A DNA stretch of 64,000 nucleotides, taken from NCBI GenBank assembly GCA_003153555.1, contig PLZS01000095.1, positions 60,609 to 124,608 of the forward strand. Direction: 5' to 3'. A program made the translations under genes and the position numbers. Shown here piece after piece: positions 33,895 to 42,614 of the stretch; position 1 is the stretch's first letter; each line of letters begins with the position of its first letter. Source of the DNA: Candidatus Melainabacteria bacterium. GTDB lineage: Bacteria; Cyanobacteriota; Vampirovibrionia; Obscuribacterales; Obscuribacteraceae. The notes beneath the pieces were generated by a model, which worked only from the letters and a program-made list of their open reading frames with translations, did not search any database and had not been told where the DNA came from.

Positions 33895-36024
33895 ATGACC
33901 GATGAAGTCGTTGTTCTGGAGCCGGTTTCGGATCTCTATCTAAAGACGGAGAAGCTGCTTTTTTTCAGGCTGGCCTTCGCCGCTGTCGGTATGTTTCTCT
34001 CTATCGGTATCGGTCTTTATACACGCACAGACTTCGACTATCAGCCCGTTCTCATACTGATTATCTCCGTCCTAGCCTACGCTGGTCTGGCTTTGCTCGC
34101 CCTTAAGGTACGACTGTTGTCGACCGACCAGCAATTGGCGATACTGAATGCGGTGCTGATTGGATCCGATGTGCTTGCTTTGACGGGACTTGTCCACTTC
34201 ACTCGCGGCGTGGAATCAGATCTTTACGTTTTATATTTGTTGCCCATTCTGCTTTCCAGTTATACTTTTGGACGAGAGGGAATCACTCGCACAGCGCTTT
34301 TCGTCTCACTCTCATATGTCGGTATTTTGCTGGCTGAAAATGCCAGTTTGCTTCCCTATTTGGTTGACCCTGATAAGACTACTGGGCTCGCCGGCGCCTA
34401 CTCGCAGCAACTGTGGCGGCGCATTCTCGGTCGAAGCGCACTGCTCGTCAGCGTGGCATTTATTTGGGGACGTTTTTGTGAGTACATGTCGGGATTAGCT
34501 GAGCAGGGCGCAAATCGTCTCAGGGAGCAGCTCAAGGCGAACGAACAATTAGTCAACGAAGTGAAAGGACAGGCTGCTCGTGAACTCTTGATCAATTCCA
34601 TCAATTCAGCTTTGCGCAGCACCCTGGATCTCAACCAAATTTTCGAAACAGCAGTAGATGAGTTGGGCCGGGCATTGCAAGCGAGCAGCTGCGCGATTGT
34701 TTGTCATAGTTCCTATCCTGACGAACCACCGGTGGTGTGTGAATCGATTAGCTCGGCTTTGAAGACAGACAATGGAGATTCCCACGGCATCTTCAACTCA
34801 GTCGTTTGTGCGTTTGTTCTGGAAAATAAATCTACCTATGAACGTGATCCAGTCAACAACAACTTGATCAAAGTTTTTGTCTTCCGAAATCCTGCTAAAC
34901 ATGAGACTTTTAAGCCAATCAAGGAGGAAGTCGAGCGCCTCAACTTTAGCTCGCTCGTTATCCAGCCGATGATGTATGCCGATGAGTCAAAAGGTGTGTT
35001 GCTGATCGGTGAGCGTGATAACAAGCGGCAGTGGGTCGCTTCCGAGCTCGATCTGATCAAATCTGTTGCCGGACAAGTGGTTGTTGCCATTGAACATGCT
35101 GAGTTGGTTGACCAACTTTCGCGCAAGAACAAAGATTTGCTGCACAAAAACCTCAATCTGGACGCCAAGAATTCAGAGTTGAGGACCGTTCAATCACAAC
35201 TCATCCACCAGGAGAAGATGGCTTCGCTGGGTCGATTGGTCGCCGGCATTGCGCATGAATTGAACAATCCGATTAACTTTGTTCACGGCAATTTGCCCTA
35301 TTTGCGCGAATACTTTGAAGATCTGAAAAAGATAATTGGCGCTGGCGACAAGATTCAGAGCGATCAGAAAGGTGAGTTTGACGGGTTGAAGAAGTCTCTG
35401 AAATACGACTTCCTGGTCACCGACCTGGACAATATTCTCGCTGACCTCAATGAAGGGGCTGACAGAATCAGGCAGATCATCCGAAACTTGCGCAGCTTTA
35501 GCCGTCTTGACGAAGCCGAACTGAAGGAGGCATCGATTCAAGAGGGCATCGAGTCAACCTTGAAGATTCTTTCGGAATTTTATGGACGCGACAAAATTCC
35601 CGTCGAAACCGACTTTGCGAATATTCCACCCGTGCTTTGTTATCCAGGGCAACTCAATCAAGTTTGGATGAATCTTCTCTCAAACGCCGCGCAGGCTATG
35701 GGTTCGGTTGCTGAGCCAAAGGTGACAATCCGCACTGAAGTCGATCACGACAATGTTGTAACTTCTATTTCTGACAATGGGTCTGGTATTAAACCAGAGG
35801 TTCAGAGTAAAATTTTCGAACCTTTCTTCACCACCAAACCAGTTGGTCAAGGTACGGGATTAGGTTTGTCTATTTGCCATTCGATCATCGAACGGCATGG
35901 CGGGCAGATCTTCTGCGAATCATCGCCGGGCCAAGGAACGACATTTCGGGTAGAAATCCCGATTTATGCCAGACCTTCGGACTTGGTGAGGACTGTACAA
36001 GATTCGGCTTATGACCCAGACTAA
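33895..36024 (+). CDS. Membrane GAF-domain sensor histidine kinase
   Basis: 709 residues. Five or six N-terminal helices (about 20-205) form an MASE-like membrane sensor; a coiled coil and a GAF-type domain (about 230-400) follow. The phosphoacceptor helix is MASLGRLVAGIAHELNNPIN (His near 455). The ATPase part has QVWMNLLSNAAQAM (N box), ISDNGSGIKPEV (G1) and GQGTGLGLSICHSIIERHGG (G2). It ends about 50 bp before its probable partner regulator. The GAF domain suggests a small-molecule input, unidentified. Confidence 0.95.
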   Translation: MTDEVVVLEPVSDLYLKTEKLLFFRLAFAAVGMFLSIGIGLYTRTDFDYQPVLILIISVLAYAGLALLALKVRLLSTDQQLAILNAVLIGSDVLALTGLVHFTRGVESDLYVLYLLPILLSSYTFGREGITRTALFVSLSYVGILLAENASLLPYLVDPDKTTGLAGAYSQQLWRRILGRSALLVSVAFIWGRFCEYMSGLAEQGANRLREQLKANEQLVNEVKGQAARELLINSINSALRSTLDLNQIFETAVDELGRALQASSCAIVCHSSYPDEPPVVCESISSALKTDNGDSHGIFNSVVCAFVLENKSTYERDPVNNNLIKVFVFRNPAKHETFKPIKEEVERLNFSSLVIQPMMYADESKGVLLIGERDNKRQWVASELDLIKSVAGQVVVAIEHAELVDQLSRKNKDLLHKNLNLDAKNSELRTVQSQLIHQEKMASLGRLVAGIAHELNNPINFVHGNLPYLREYFEDLKKIIGAGDKIQSDQKGEFDGLKKSLKYDFLVTDLDNILADLNEGADRIRQIIRNLRSFSRLDEAELKEASIQEGIESTLKILSEFYGRDKIPVETDFANIPPVLCYPGQLNQVWMNLLSNAAQAMGSVAEPKVTIRTEVDHDNVVTSISDNGSGIKPEVQSKIFEPFFTTKPVGQGTGLGLSICHSIIERHGGQIFCESSPGQGTTFRVEIPIYARPSDLVRTVQDSAYDPD

Positions 36025-36075
36025 AGAAAGCTTGGTCGTACTTTGCGGTTGGCAACCGCCCCACGGAGATCACTG

Positions 36076-37203
36076 ATGGCAAGGCGACACAAAATCCTGG
36101 TTGTTGACGACGAAATAGCAAACGTTCGGCTGCTCAACCGCGTTTTGGGCGATGAGCACGAAACGATTCTCTGCATGAGTGGCGAAGAGGCCGTCAAAGC
36201 GCTGCTGGAGCATGATGTCAGCTTGATTATCACCGACCAGCGCATGCCCATGATGACCGGCGTTCAGCTTCTTGAGAAATCAATCGAGATTCGCCCTGAC
36301 GCAATCAAAATTTTGATCACCGGTTATACCGACGTTCAGGCGCTGATCGACGCGATCAACGCCGGTCATGTCTACAAGTACATTCCCAAGCCGTGGGACG
36401 CAGACGAGCTCAGACTGACAGTCAAGCGCGCTCTGGAGACCTATGAACTGAAGGAAAACAACATTCGCTTGATCGGCGAACTCAAAGTGGCCTTTGGGCA
36501 ACTTGAGGAGCTTTCCACCGGGGCGATCAGAGCTCTTGCAGACGCTCTTGACGCGAAGTGCGATTACACATCCGGACACAGTTTGAGAGTCAGCCGGTTT
36601 GCGGTTTTGATCGGAAGAGCCCTTGGTCTGCCTCTGGAAACGTTGAAAGATGTCGAATTGGCGGGCGTTCTGCACGACATCGGCAAAATTGGTGTGCCTG
36701 AGTCTATTCTCTGGAAACCAGCCAAGCTCACGCCTGAAGAGCACAAAATTATGTCTGAGCATCCTGTCAAGAGCGCTCAAATTATTGGAGAGCTGAGTGG
36801 ATTAGTGCGTGCTCGCGCATTCGTTTTGCACCATCATGAATTTTTGGATGGCTCCGGCTACCCTGACGGGCTCAAAGGTGACGAAATTCCGCTCGGTGCA
36901 AGAATCATTCTTGTTGCTGATGCTTATGATGCCATGACAACAGACCGGCCATATCGCAAGGCGATCGGACATCACAAGGCTATTGCCGAATTGCGTGAAA
37001 AATCTGGCACTCAATTCGATCCCAAAATGGTCAACGCGCTCATCTCTGTAATCGGAGAAGATGGTGAATTGCTCGTTAATGGTGAAGTGCCAGAGAGCTT
37101 TCTTGGGCTGTCAATTCCTTCAATAAATCCTTCACAGACTGGAACACAGTACTTGGCGGAAGCTGAACGCCGCGAACGGCTAGAGTCGGCGGGTAAGCAG
37201 TAG
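36076..37203 (+). CDS. Response regulator with HD-GYP domain
   Basis: 375 residues from the ATG at 36076, preceded by GGAG at good spacing; an upstream in-frame start at 36043 is less likely. The receiver domain starts with HKILVVDDE (about 4-12), with the acceptor Asp in LIITDQRMPMM and Lys in YKYIPKPWD. After a helical linker the HD-GYP domain shows GHSLRVSRFAVLIGRALGL, AGVLHDIGKIGVPESIL (HD), HHHEFLDGSGYPDGLKGDEI (the GYP motif, here GSGYPDG) and VADAYDAMTTDRPYR. HD-GYP proteins hydrolyse cyclic di-GMP; all metal ligands are present. The 3' end overlaps the convergent GT9 gene by 128 bp. Confidence 0.95.
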   Translation: MARRHKILVVDDEIANVRLLNRVLGDEHETILCMSGEEAVKALLEHDVSLIITDQRMPMMTGVQLLEKSIEIRPDAIKILITGYTDVQALIDAINAGHVYKYIPKPWDADELRLTVKRALETYELKENNIRLIGELKVAFGQLEELSTGAIRALADALDAKCDYTSGHSLRVSRFAVLIGRALGLPLETLKDVELAGVLHDIGKIGVPESILWKPAKLTPEEHKIMSEHPVKSAQIIGELSGLVRARAFVLHHHEFLDGSGYPDGLKGDEIPLGARIILVADAYDAMTTDRPYRKAIGHHKAIAELREKSGTQFDPKMVNALISVIGEDGELLVNGEVPESFLGLSIPSINPSQTGTQYLAEAERRERLESAGKQ

Positions 37204-38218
37204 CGGCTCGCAATGCTTTAAAGAGTGGATGTTTCGGCAGCAGTTTTGCTTCGTCGGTTGGTCCGAACATTGCTACGACTGGCTTTTGAGCGCCCACTGC
37301 GATGTGCATGGGTGCCGAGTCAACACAAACAAGCACGTCGCAAAGCTTGGTCAAAGCAGCAAGATCGGCTAGGCTCTTGGTTTTACCCGCTGATGATATC
37401 AGCTTGGAACCCGGTGGCAAGTTAGCCTGGATGGACTGGATGATTTCGGTGTCATCGGGACCACCGGCAAGGATTGGTTGCAATGTCGAATCAGCGTTAA
37501 GCTTGTTGATGAGCTCGATCCAGTCATTTATTTCCCAAGTTTTGATGATTCCTTTTTCAACAGCCAAGCGACTTGTACCCGGGTGTAGCAATACCTTTCT
37601 GGCATCGCCTTTGGTGTCACTGTTGCGCAAGAAATCTTCCATGCGCGTCATGCTGTCGGCCGGTATGTCTATCTCTGGAATGGTGCCTGGGAGCGCCGGC
37701 TTCCCAGCCGGCATCTGACCGTCAGTCGATCGCATTCCGAATGCCACCACAGGTGTCGGTTCGACAAGGCACGCCGCCAGATCGTGATACATGTCCGAAG
37801 CATACTGCTCACGATTCAACCGGACTGGATGCGTCAATAACAGCCTGGAGAGTGGCCCTGAGTCATAGCCGATGCGCCATTCTGAGCCACCTAGAAACAA
37901 AAGAATCGACACCATCTTCGAGCTTCCCGATGACAAAACCAGCTCATACTCACCGTCTTGGATAAGATGAACCACCTCGACAATATCTGCGAGGAATAGC
38001 GGTCGCTTTTTGATGTCAAACGTCACCGTGTCATCTATTAGATTGGTGATTTGTTTAATTGATTGAGAGCGAGGCTCCAACATCAGCGTGATGTGCGCGT
38101 CGGGATAAGCTTTACGAAGCGTTTTAAGAGTAGGCAAGAAGAGAACTTCGTCGCCGATGCCGCCAAAATTGATGGCCAGTATTTTGTTTGTCTTATGTAA
38201 CCTTGGAATCATCTTCAT
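37076..38218 (-). CDS. GT9 family glycosyltransferase (heptosyltransferase-like)
   Basis: 380 residues. The N-terminal motif is KILAINFGGIGDEVLFLPTL (about 12-31). The C-terminal nucleotide-sugar domain has VLLHPGTSRLAVEKGIIKTW, PILAGGPDD and VCVDSAPMHIAVGAQKPVVAMFGPTD. This is the ADP-heptose:LPS heptosyltransferase type, transferring a sugar to a lipid-linked glycan. Residues around QMPAGKPALPG (near 170) are encoded by a REP-like repeat in frame (37687..37716). The last 42 codons overlap the HD-GYP gene in antisense, an unusually long overlap. It is divergent from the LCP gene at 38252. Confidence 0.9.
   Translation of the reverse strand: MKMIPRLHKTNKILAINFGGIGDEVLFLPTLKTLRKAYPDAHITLMLEPRSQSIKQITNLIDDTVTFDIKKRPLFLADIVEVVHLIQDGEYELVLSSGSSKMVSILLFLGGSEWRIGYDSGPLSRLLLTHPVRLNREQYASDMYHDLAACLVEPTPVVAFGMRSTDGQMPAGKPALPGTIPEIDIPADSMTRMEDFLRNSDTKGDARKVLLHPGTSRLAVEKGIIKTWEINDWIELINKLNADSTLQPILAGGPDDTEIIQSIQANLPPGSKLISSAGKTKSLADLAALTKLCDVLVCVDSAPMHIAVGAQKPVVAMFGPTDEAKLLPKHPLFKALRAATAYPPTLAVRGVQLPPSTVFQSVKDLLKELTAQESSLALHH
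37687..37716. repeat. REP-like repeat, copy 3, inside a coding region
   Basis: CTGGGAGCGCCGGCTTCCCAGCCGGCATCT, matching the intergenic copies. It is 30 bp long, so it keeps frame and adds about ten residues (QMPAGKPALPG) to the GT9 protein in a linker between two conserved blocks. Confidence 0.9.
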
Positions 38219-38251
38219 ATAATATCCCAGACTCTACTTAGGATTTCGAGA

Positions 38252-39463
38252 TTGCGACCGACAAATTGGTCCCTTGTTTTACTTATCTGCGTCCTTCTTG
38301 GGGGCGTCGTCGGCTATATTTTGACCTTGTATTTCAAGCCGACTTTGATACCACCCTCCTTCCGGATTGGCAGTTTGACCGAGCCTACCACCGTGCTATT
38401 GCTTGGCACAGACGTGGTTTACACCGACCTGGGTAGGCGCAATAAAAAAATTGATCAGAATGCTTTCACCGGACGATCTGACACCATTATGGTCTGTCGA
38501 TTGGATCCAATTCGCGATGCGCTAGGTATACTCTCGATTCCGCGCGACACCGAAGCGTTGATTCCAGACAACGGAGTTCAAAAGATCAACGCGGCTAACG
38601 CGATAGGCGGTCCGAATCTGGCTGTGCGCGCTGTAAGCAATCTTCTGCAGATTCCTATCGACCATTACGTGGTTCTCAATGTTCACGGTCTGGTAGACCT
38701 GGTCAATGAACTCGGCGGCATCACCGTCGACGTACCCGCGAAAATGAAATATATGGATTGGACGGCGAAGCTAAAGATCGACCTCGAGCCTGGTCCGCAT
38801 ACGCTCACGGGCAACCAGGCTATGGGTTTCGTGCGCTTTCGGCATGACGCCCTTGGTGACATTGGACGCGTGCAGAGGCAACAAATCTTTATCCGAGCTG
38901 TGCTCGCCAAAGCCCTTCAACCTGACTCCTGGAGCCATCTTCCGAGACTCCTGGAGATTGCTAACCAATATATTTCGACGGACTTGAGTGTCGGCGACAT
39001 GATGTCGATGGCGACATTCGCGCGCGCCATCCCTAAGAAGAATCAAACCATGGCGATGCTTCCGGGCAATTTCAGCGGCAGTGGTGGGTGGATTTCCAGC
39101 AAAGCTGAGATCAGAGGAATAGTCGCTCGCCTGATGGGATCGAGTTTTGTTACGTCTTTACGTAACGAAATGCGCATTACAATTCAGAACGCCAGTTCGA
39201 CACCAGGCTTGGCATACAAGGTTGCAAAGATATTGCAACGAAAGGGTTACATCGTCACCGTCAAACAATCGAAGCTCAAAATCGGACCGTACAAGCAGAC
39301 AAGAATCATTGCCCAGCGTGGCAATTCCGATGACGCAGAGCAGGTCAGAGTCGACCTGGACGAGCATGGGGATATTGTAAATGCCTCTGTTGGAGATATA
39401 GAAAGCACCGTGACTGTGCAGGTTGGGGATGATCTGGCTCTAATCCTTAGCGAATCTAAATAA
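38252..39463 (+). CDS. LytR-CpsA-Psr family cell-wall glycopolymer ligase
   Basis: A 403-residue membrane-anchored enzyme starting at TTG. The N-terminal membrane helix (about 7-27) is followed by the LCP catalytic domain: LLLGTDVVYTD, TGRSDTIMVCRLDPIRDALG, LSIPRDTEALI (Arg/Asp binding the pyrophosphate), KINAANAIGGPNLAVRAVSN, then ELGGITVDVP and GFVRFRHDALGDIGRVQRQQ. A LytR_C domain (about 305-390, ITIQNASSTPGLAYKVAKIL) follows. LCP enzymes transfer glycopolymers from undecaprenyl carriers to peptidoglycan or protein. The gene is close to the GT9 gene, which fits a glycan-assembly setting. Confidence 0.94.
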   Translation: MRPTNWSLVLLICVLLGGVVGYILTLYFKPTLIPPSFRIGSLTEPTTVLLLGTDVVYTDLGRRNKKIDQNAFTGRSDTIMVCRLDPIRDALGILSIPRDTEALIPDNGVQKINAANAIGGPNLAVRAVSNLLQIPIDHYVVLNVHGLVDLVNELGGITVDVPAKMKYMDWTAKLKIDLEPGPHTLTGNQAMGFVRFRHDALGDIGRVQRQQIFIRAVLAKALQPDSWSHLPRLLEIANQYISTDLSVGDMMSMATFARAIPKKNQTMAMLPGNFSGSGGWISSKAEIRGIVARLMGSSFVTSLRNEMRITIQNASSTPGLAYKVAKILQRKGYIVTVKQSKLKIGPYKQTRIIAQRGNSDDAEQVRVDLDEHGDIVNASVGDIESTVTVQVGDDLALILSESK

Positions 39464-39684
39464 TTCGATGCCTTTGAAGATCGGCACATAGTGCCATTCT
39501 ACGCAATGCAAAGCGAAAGCTTCAGACATTGTTATTATTCCTCTTGAAATAGCACTTCGCGCCTAGTATGACTTGGTGTACAGTATGTGCGGTTCGCAGC
39601 TGTGACCCAGCAACTTTTCCGCGATCACGCTATTATGGTGCTGGCTACAACCAATCCCGGCAGATAGTCAGAAAGGCAGGCAAC

Positions 39685-39921
39685 ATGATCCATTACGTTT
39701 ATGCTACTCGCGGTGGTTACCTTTATCTAGTTGGTAAATTTGCTCACAGACCGAAGGTACAAAAAACCGACGAGTTTGTGTTGTCTGTTCCAGAGAAGAC
39801 TTCTCAGTCTCAGATCGACACATTGGCTCATCGTCGCTTCATGGATCACCTCAACCGTCCACGCAAGGTTGTCCATGACCGTCACAAAGCTGGCACTGAA
39901 CGTGAGTTGGCTACAGTCTAA
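39685..39921 (+). CDS. Small conserved-looking protein
   Basis: 78 residues from the ATG at 39685, preceded by AGGCAGG; the frame is open upstream to 39568 but that part has poor composition. Beta-rich N-terminus (MIHYVYATRGGYLYLVGKFA) and a helical, basic C-terminus (RRFMDHLNRPRKVVHDRHK). No family recognised. It has its own intrinsic terminator 28 bp downstream, so it is probably a separate, well expressed transcript. Confidence 0.7.
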   Translation: MIHYVYATRGGYLYLVGKFAHRPKVQKTDEFVLSVPEKTSQSQIDTLAHRRFMDHLNRPRKVVHDRHKAGTERELATV

Positions 39922-39948
39922 TTGCCTTTCGAAAGAATCATTCTTATA

Positions 39949-39982
39949 CGTGCTGCTCGAGTCGAGCGGCACGTTTTTGTTT
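39949..39982 (+). terminator. Intrinsic terminator
   Basis: An 11-bp stem CGTGCTGCTCG/CGAGCGGCACG (one G-U pair) with a 3-nt loop, followed by TTTTTGTTT. It ends the small gene at 39685..39921. Confidence 0.92.
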
Positions 39983-40010
39983 GGGGCGCCGTTAACGCAT
40001 CTTTGCCAAC

Positions 40011-40039
40011 CTGGAGCGCCGGCTTCCTAGCTGGCACCT
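40011..40039. repeat. REP-like repeat, copy 4
   Basis: CTGGAGCGCCGGCTTCCTAGCTGGCACCT, the most diverged copy (GCCGGC pairs imperfectly with GCTGGC). It lies between the terminator at 39949 and the stop of the kinase gene at 40068. Confidence 0.8.
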
Positions 40040-40067
40040 AGCCGCGAAGCGGCTTCGTCACGGTGCG

Positions 40068-42161
40068 TTATCTTCCAATGATTGGTTCGGGGTCTTCTAT
40101 CGACGGATCAAACCAATCGCCATCTCTCTTTTTTAGCTTTGAATCTTGAATTACCTTGAGGCCCGCGTTACCCGCGATAGCTTGTTTGATGGGCGCTGGC
40201 AGTTCTGAGCTGTCCGTTAAAATCGACAAGCCTGTCAGCTTGCTCAAAGTTTGTGGTTTAGCGACGCTCAACACTTCCGAATTTATAACGATGCATTTGA
40301 GATTTGGCATTTTTGCGAGTTCTGCCAGCAGGTCTATGTTCACCTTCTGCAGATCGTTTTCATTCAGACTCAATACTTCAAGTGATTGGAGTTTGGTTAT
40401 GAGCTTGATATCACTCTCAGTCAAATTATTGTGGGGCAGTGAAAGTCTACGCAGTGAATTCCGTTTTGATAGTTCAATTAAAACGGGTGTTATGCCATCG
40501 ACTTTCTCCAAGCGCAAGACACGAAGATTCTGCAAGTTTGGAAGTTTCGCTAAAACTTCGCCTGTGATTTCTCGATCATCAACACTGATCTGGCTCGCGT
40601 CGAGCCAGCGCAGTTGCGATAAACCGCCTACACCCAAAAATGTTTTTAGCGACATCAATTTCTGATAGAGAGTCAGAATTTGAAGATTTCGTTGTTGAGT
40701 AATCTCATGGATAGACTGATTTAGCGGCTCTTCATCAACGTAGCAACTATGGAGATCGACGAGGATGCCCTGAAATTCCGAAGGATGAAAGCGCGGCCAC
40801 AGGTCAGGTGCCACCAACATGTCGCTCTCCACCCTAAAAATGAGCTTTGCATCTTTAGGTACTTCTTGAGTTTTAGTGGCAGGAACAGAATGTAATTTGC
40901 CAGACTGCCACCAAAGTATGTCGCCCAACTTGTGCTTATGGAACTTAGGAAACTCGAAGACTTTTTTGTCCTCTTCGATTTTCGAATAGTAGCTGAAGCC
41001 CGTGTCCAGCCCAAACAGCCCAGCACCGTCATCAGCTGGCTTGGCGATCGATTGCACCGGTGCTGCAGGCGTCAAAAACTGGTGCGCTGCATAGCCCATG
41101 CTGGCACCACCGATGATGCCCATGACGGCAAACAGTAGTGAAGAAGATACTTGCTGTCGACGTTGTTGTCGCAGCAGAATTGCGGTTGGTGAGTCGCTTA
41201 TTTGACCGAAGTCTCCACGAGCAATGGCAGCGAGATCAGTCTCCACAGCAGCACAGTCTTGGTAGCGATCCTTGGGCTCCTTGGCGAGCATCCGATGGAT
41301 CACGCGCTCGAGAGCTGGAGGAAATGTCTCGCCGAGCGACGCTTCCTTCAGTGACGGCACCACTCCAGTGCCGTGCTGCATCATAATCTCGAGTGGATTG
41401 CTTCCGGCAAAAGGTGGTGCGCCGGTTACTGTCTCAAACAACATGCAGCCGAGGGCATAAATATCGCTGCGACCGTCAACGCCCGCTCCCATACATTGCT
41501 CCGGGCTCATGTACAACGGCGTTCCGAAGATTTCGCCGGTCGTGGTTAGAGTCATTGCGCGCGACAACTCAGATGACTGAAGCTTGGCGATGCCGAAATC
41601 TACTATTTTGGGGACGAATTGCTGTTGCCCCGAAGCATCTGCAGCAAGGATTACGTTGCTGGGCTTTAAATCTCTGTGAACGACGCCTTGTTGATGTGCG
41701 TAGGCGAGCGCATTGCACAGGGGCAAAAATAGTTGCAGTGCCGTTTGCAACGATGCTTTACCATTCTGCTTTAGGAATTGGCTAAGCGTCGGACCTTCCA
41801 CCAGATCCATAACAAGATAGGGTTGATTGTCTTCGAGCATGCCGAAATCCAGCGCACGAACCAGGTTGGGGTGATCCAAGCGGCCTGCAGCTTGCGCTTC
41901 TTTTTGCAGTCGAAGTATGGTTATTTCTGAGGTGTTAATCGGATTCAGAGTTTTGAGAGCAAACTCTTTCCTCAGAAGAACCTGGAAGACTTTGTACACG
42001 CAACCGAAGCCGCCTCGCCCCAGAACAGACACGATCTGATAACGTTCGGCTACGATGTCGCCCGGGTTGAATTGAATATTGAGCGGACGGACGCCAGAAT
42101 CAGTGCCGCCTCCGTTGGAGCTCGGCCTGGCCGCATTAGGATCGGTTCTCATTGTGTCCAT
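40068..42161 (-). CDS. PknB-type Ser/Thr kinase with leucine-rich repeats
   Basis: 697 residues. The kinase domain (about 35-300) has the Gly loop VLGRGGFGCVYKVF, Lys in EFALKTL, the catalytic loop VVHRDLKPSNVIL, DFGIAKL and GTPLYMSPEQCMG. A membrane helix lies at about 340-362 (SSSLLFAVMGIIGGASMGYA). The outer part (about 500-650) contains leucine-rich repeats (LRRLSLPHNNLTESDIKLIT, LEVLSLNENDL). LRRs outside and kinase inside suggest a receptor-like sensor. It is a paralogue of the kinase at 60950..63559 but lacks that protein's C-terminal TPRs. A leftward single gene. Confidence 0.95.
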   Translation of the reverse strand: MDTMRTDPNAARPSSNGGGTDSGVRPLNIQFNPGDIVAERYQIVSVLGRGGFGCVYKVFQVLLRKEFALKTLNPINTSEITILRLQKEAQAAGRLDHPNLVRALDFGMLEDNQPYLVMDLVEGPTLSQFLKQNGKASLQTALQLFLPLCNALAYAHQQGVVHRDLKPSNVILAADASGQQQFVPKIVDFGIAKLQSSELSRAMTLTTTGEIFGTPLYMSPEQCMGAGVDGRSDIYALGCMLFETVTGAPPFAGSNPLEIMMQHGTGVVPSLKEASLGETFPPALERVIHRMLAKEPKDRYQDCAAVETDLAAIARGDFGQISDSPTAILLRQQRRQQVSSSLLFAVMGIIGGASMGYAAHQFLTPAAPVQSIAKPADDGAGLFGLDTGFSYYSKIEEDKKVFEFPKFHKHKLGDILWWQSGKLHSVPATKTQEVPKDAKLIFRVESDMLVAPDLWPRFHPSEFQGILVDLHSCYVDEEPLNQSIHEITQQRNLQILTLYQKLMSLKTFLGVGGLSQLRWLDASQISVDDREITGEVLAKLPNLQNLRVLRLEKVDGITPVLIELSKRNSLRRLSLPHNNLTESDIKLITKLQSLEVLSLNENDLQKVNIDLLAELAKMPNLKCIVINSEVLSVAKPQTLSKLTGLSILTDSSELPAPIKQAIAGNAGLKVIQDSKLKKRDGDWFDPSIEDPEPIIGR

Positions 42162-42241
42162 CGCGCGCTCTGGTCAGGACCTACATCACTTATACCCAGC
42201 TTTAAGCAGCCGGTCTCAACTTGCACGTCGCTCTTTGTTCG

Positions 42242-42529
42242 TCATGAGGCTAGGTCAGGGTACTCTTTGGCAAAACGTTCCGCTTTCAGGCGCTCAATTT
42301 CCGCGTTAAGATCATCCATACTTATGCCGGACTCCTGCAATGATTGCTGTGCAAGCTTCTTGGCATCAGCCAGCAAGCGATTCTCAGGCATAAGAATCAC
42401 ACAATTGCCAACGATGATTTCCATCAATGTTGCACCCGGAGCCAGTCCCAATTGCTGTCGAGCTTTACTCGACAGAGTTACCTGCCCCTTGCTACTCAAG
42501 GTCACCCTTCTCAGTCTTGCAGCAGTCAT
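42242..42529 (-). CDS. AbrB/SpoVT-family DNA-binding protein
   Basis: 95 residues from the ATG at 42529, which follows GAGGTCGG; longer in-frame starts lack support. The swapped-hairpin AbrB domain reads RRVTLSSKGQVTLSSKARQQ then LGLAPGATLMEIIVGNCVIL (about 6-48). A helical C-terminus (LLADAKKLAQQSLQESGISM) follows, as in PrlF/MazE-type antitoxins. No toxin gene is adjacent (neighbours are lhr and a kinase), so it is probably a free-standing regulator or an orphan antitoxin. Confidence 0.85.
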   Translation of the reverse strand: MTAARLRRVTLSSKGQVTLSSKARQQLGLAPGATLMEIIVGNCVILMPENRLLADAKKLAQQSLQESGISMDDLNAEIERLKAERFAKEYPDLAS

Positions 42530-42614
42530 TACCGACCTCTTTGTCTTACTTTTCTTACTTACTTTACCGCGCGAAGCCCATAGGGCGAGAAAAGGCGAAG
42601 TGTTGCGTACCAAG

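Noticed and set aside
42242-42529. AbrB-like gene as half of a toxin-antitoxin pair
   Set aside because: The adjacent genes are a kinase and lhr; no small toxin frame lies on the same strand next to it.
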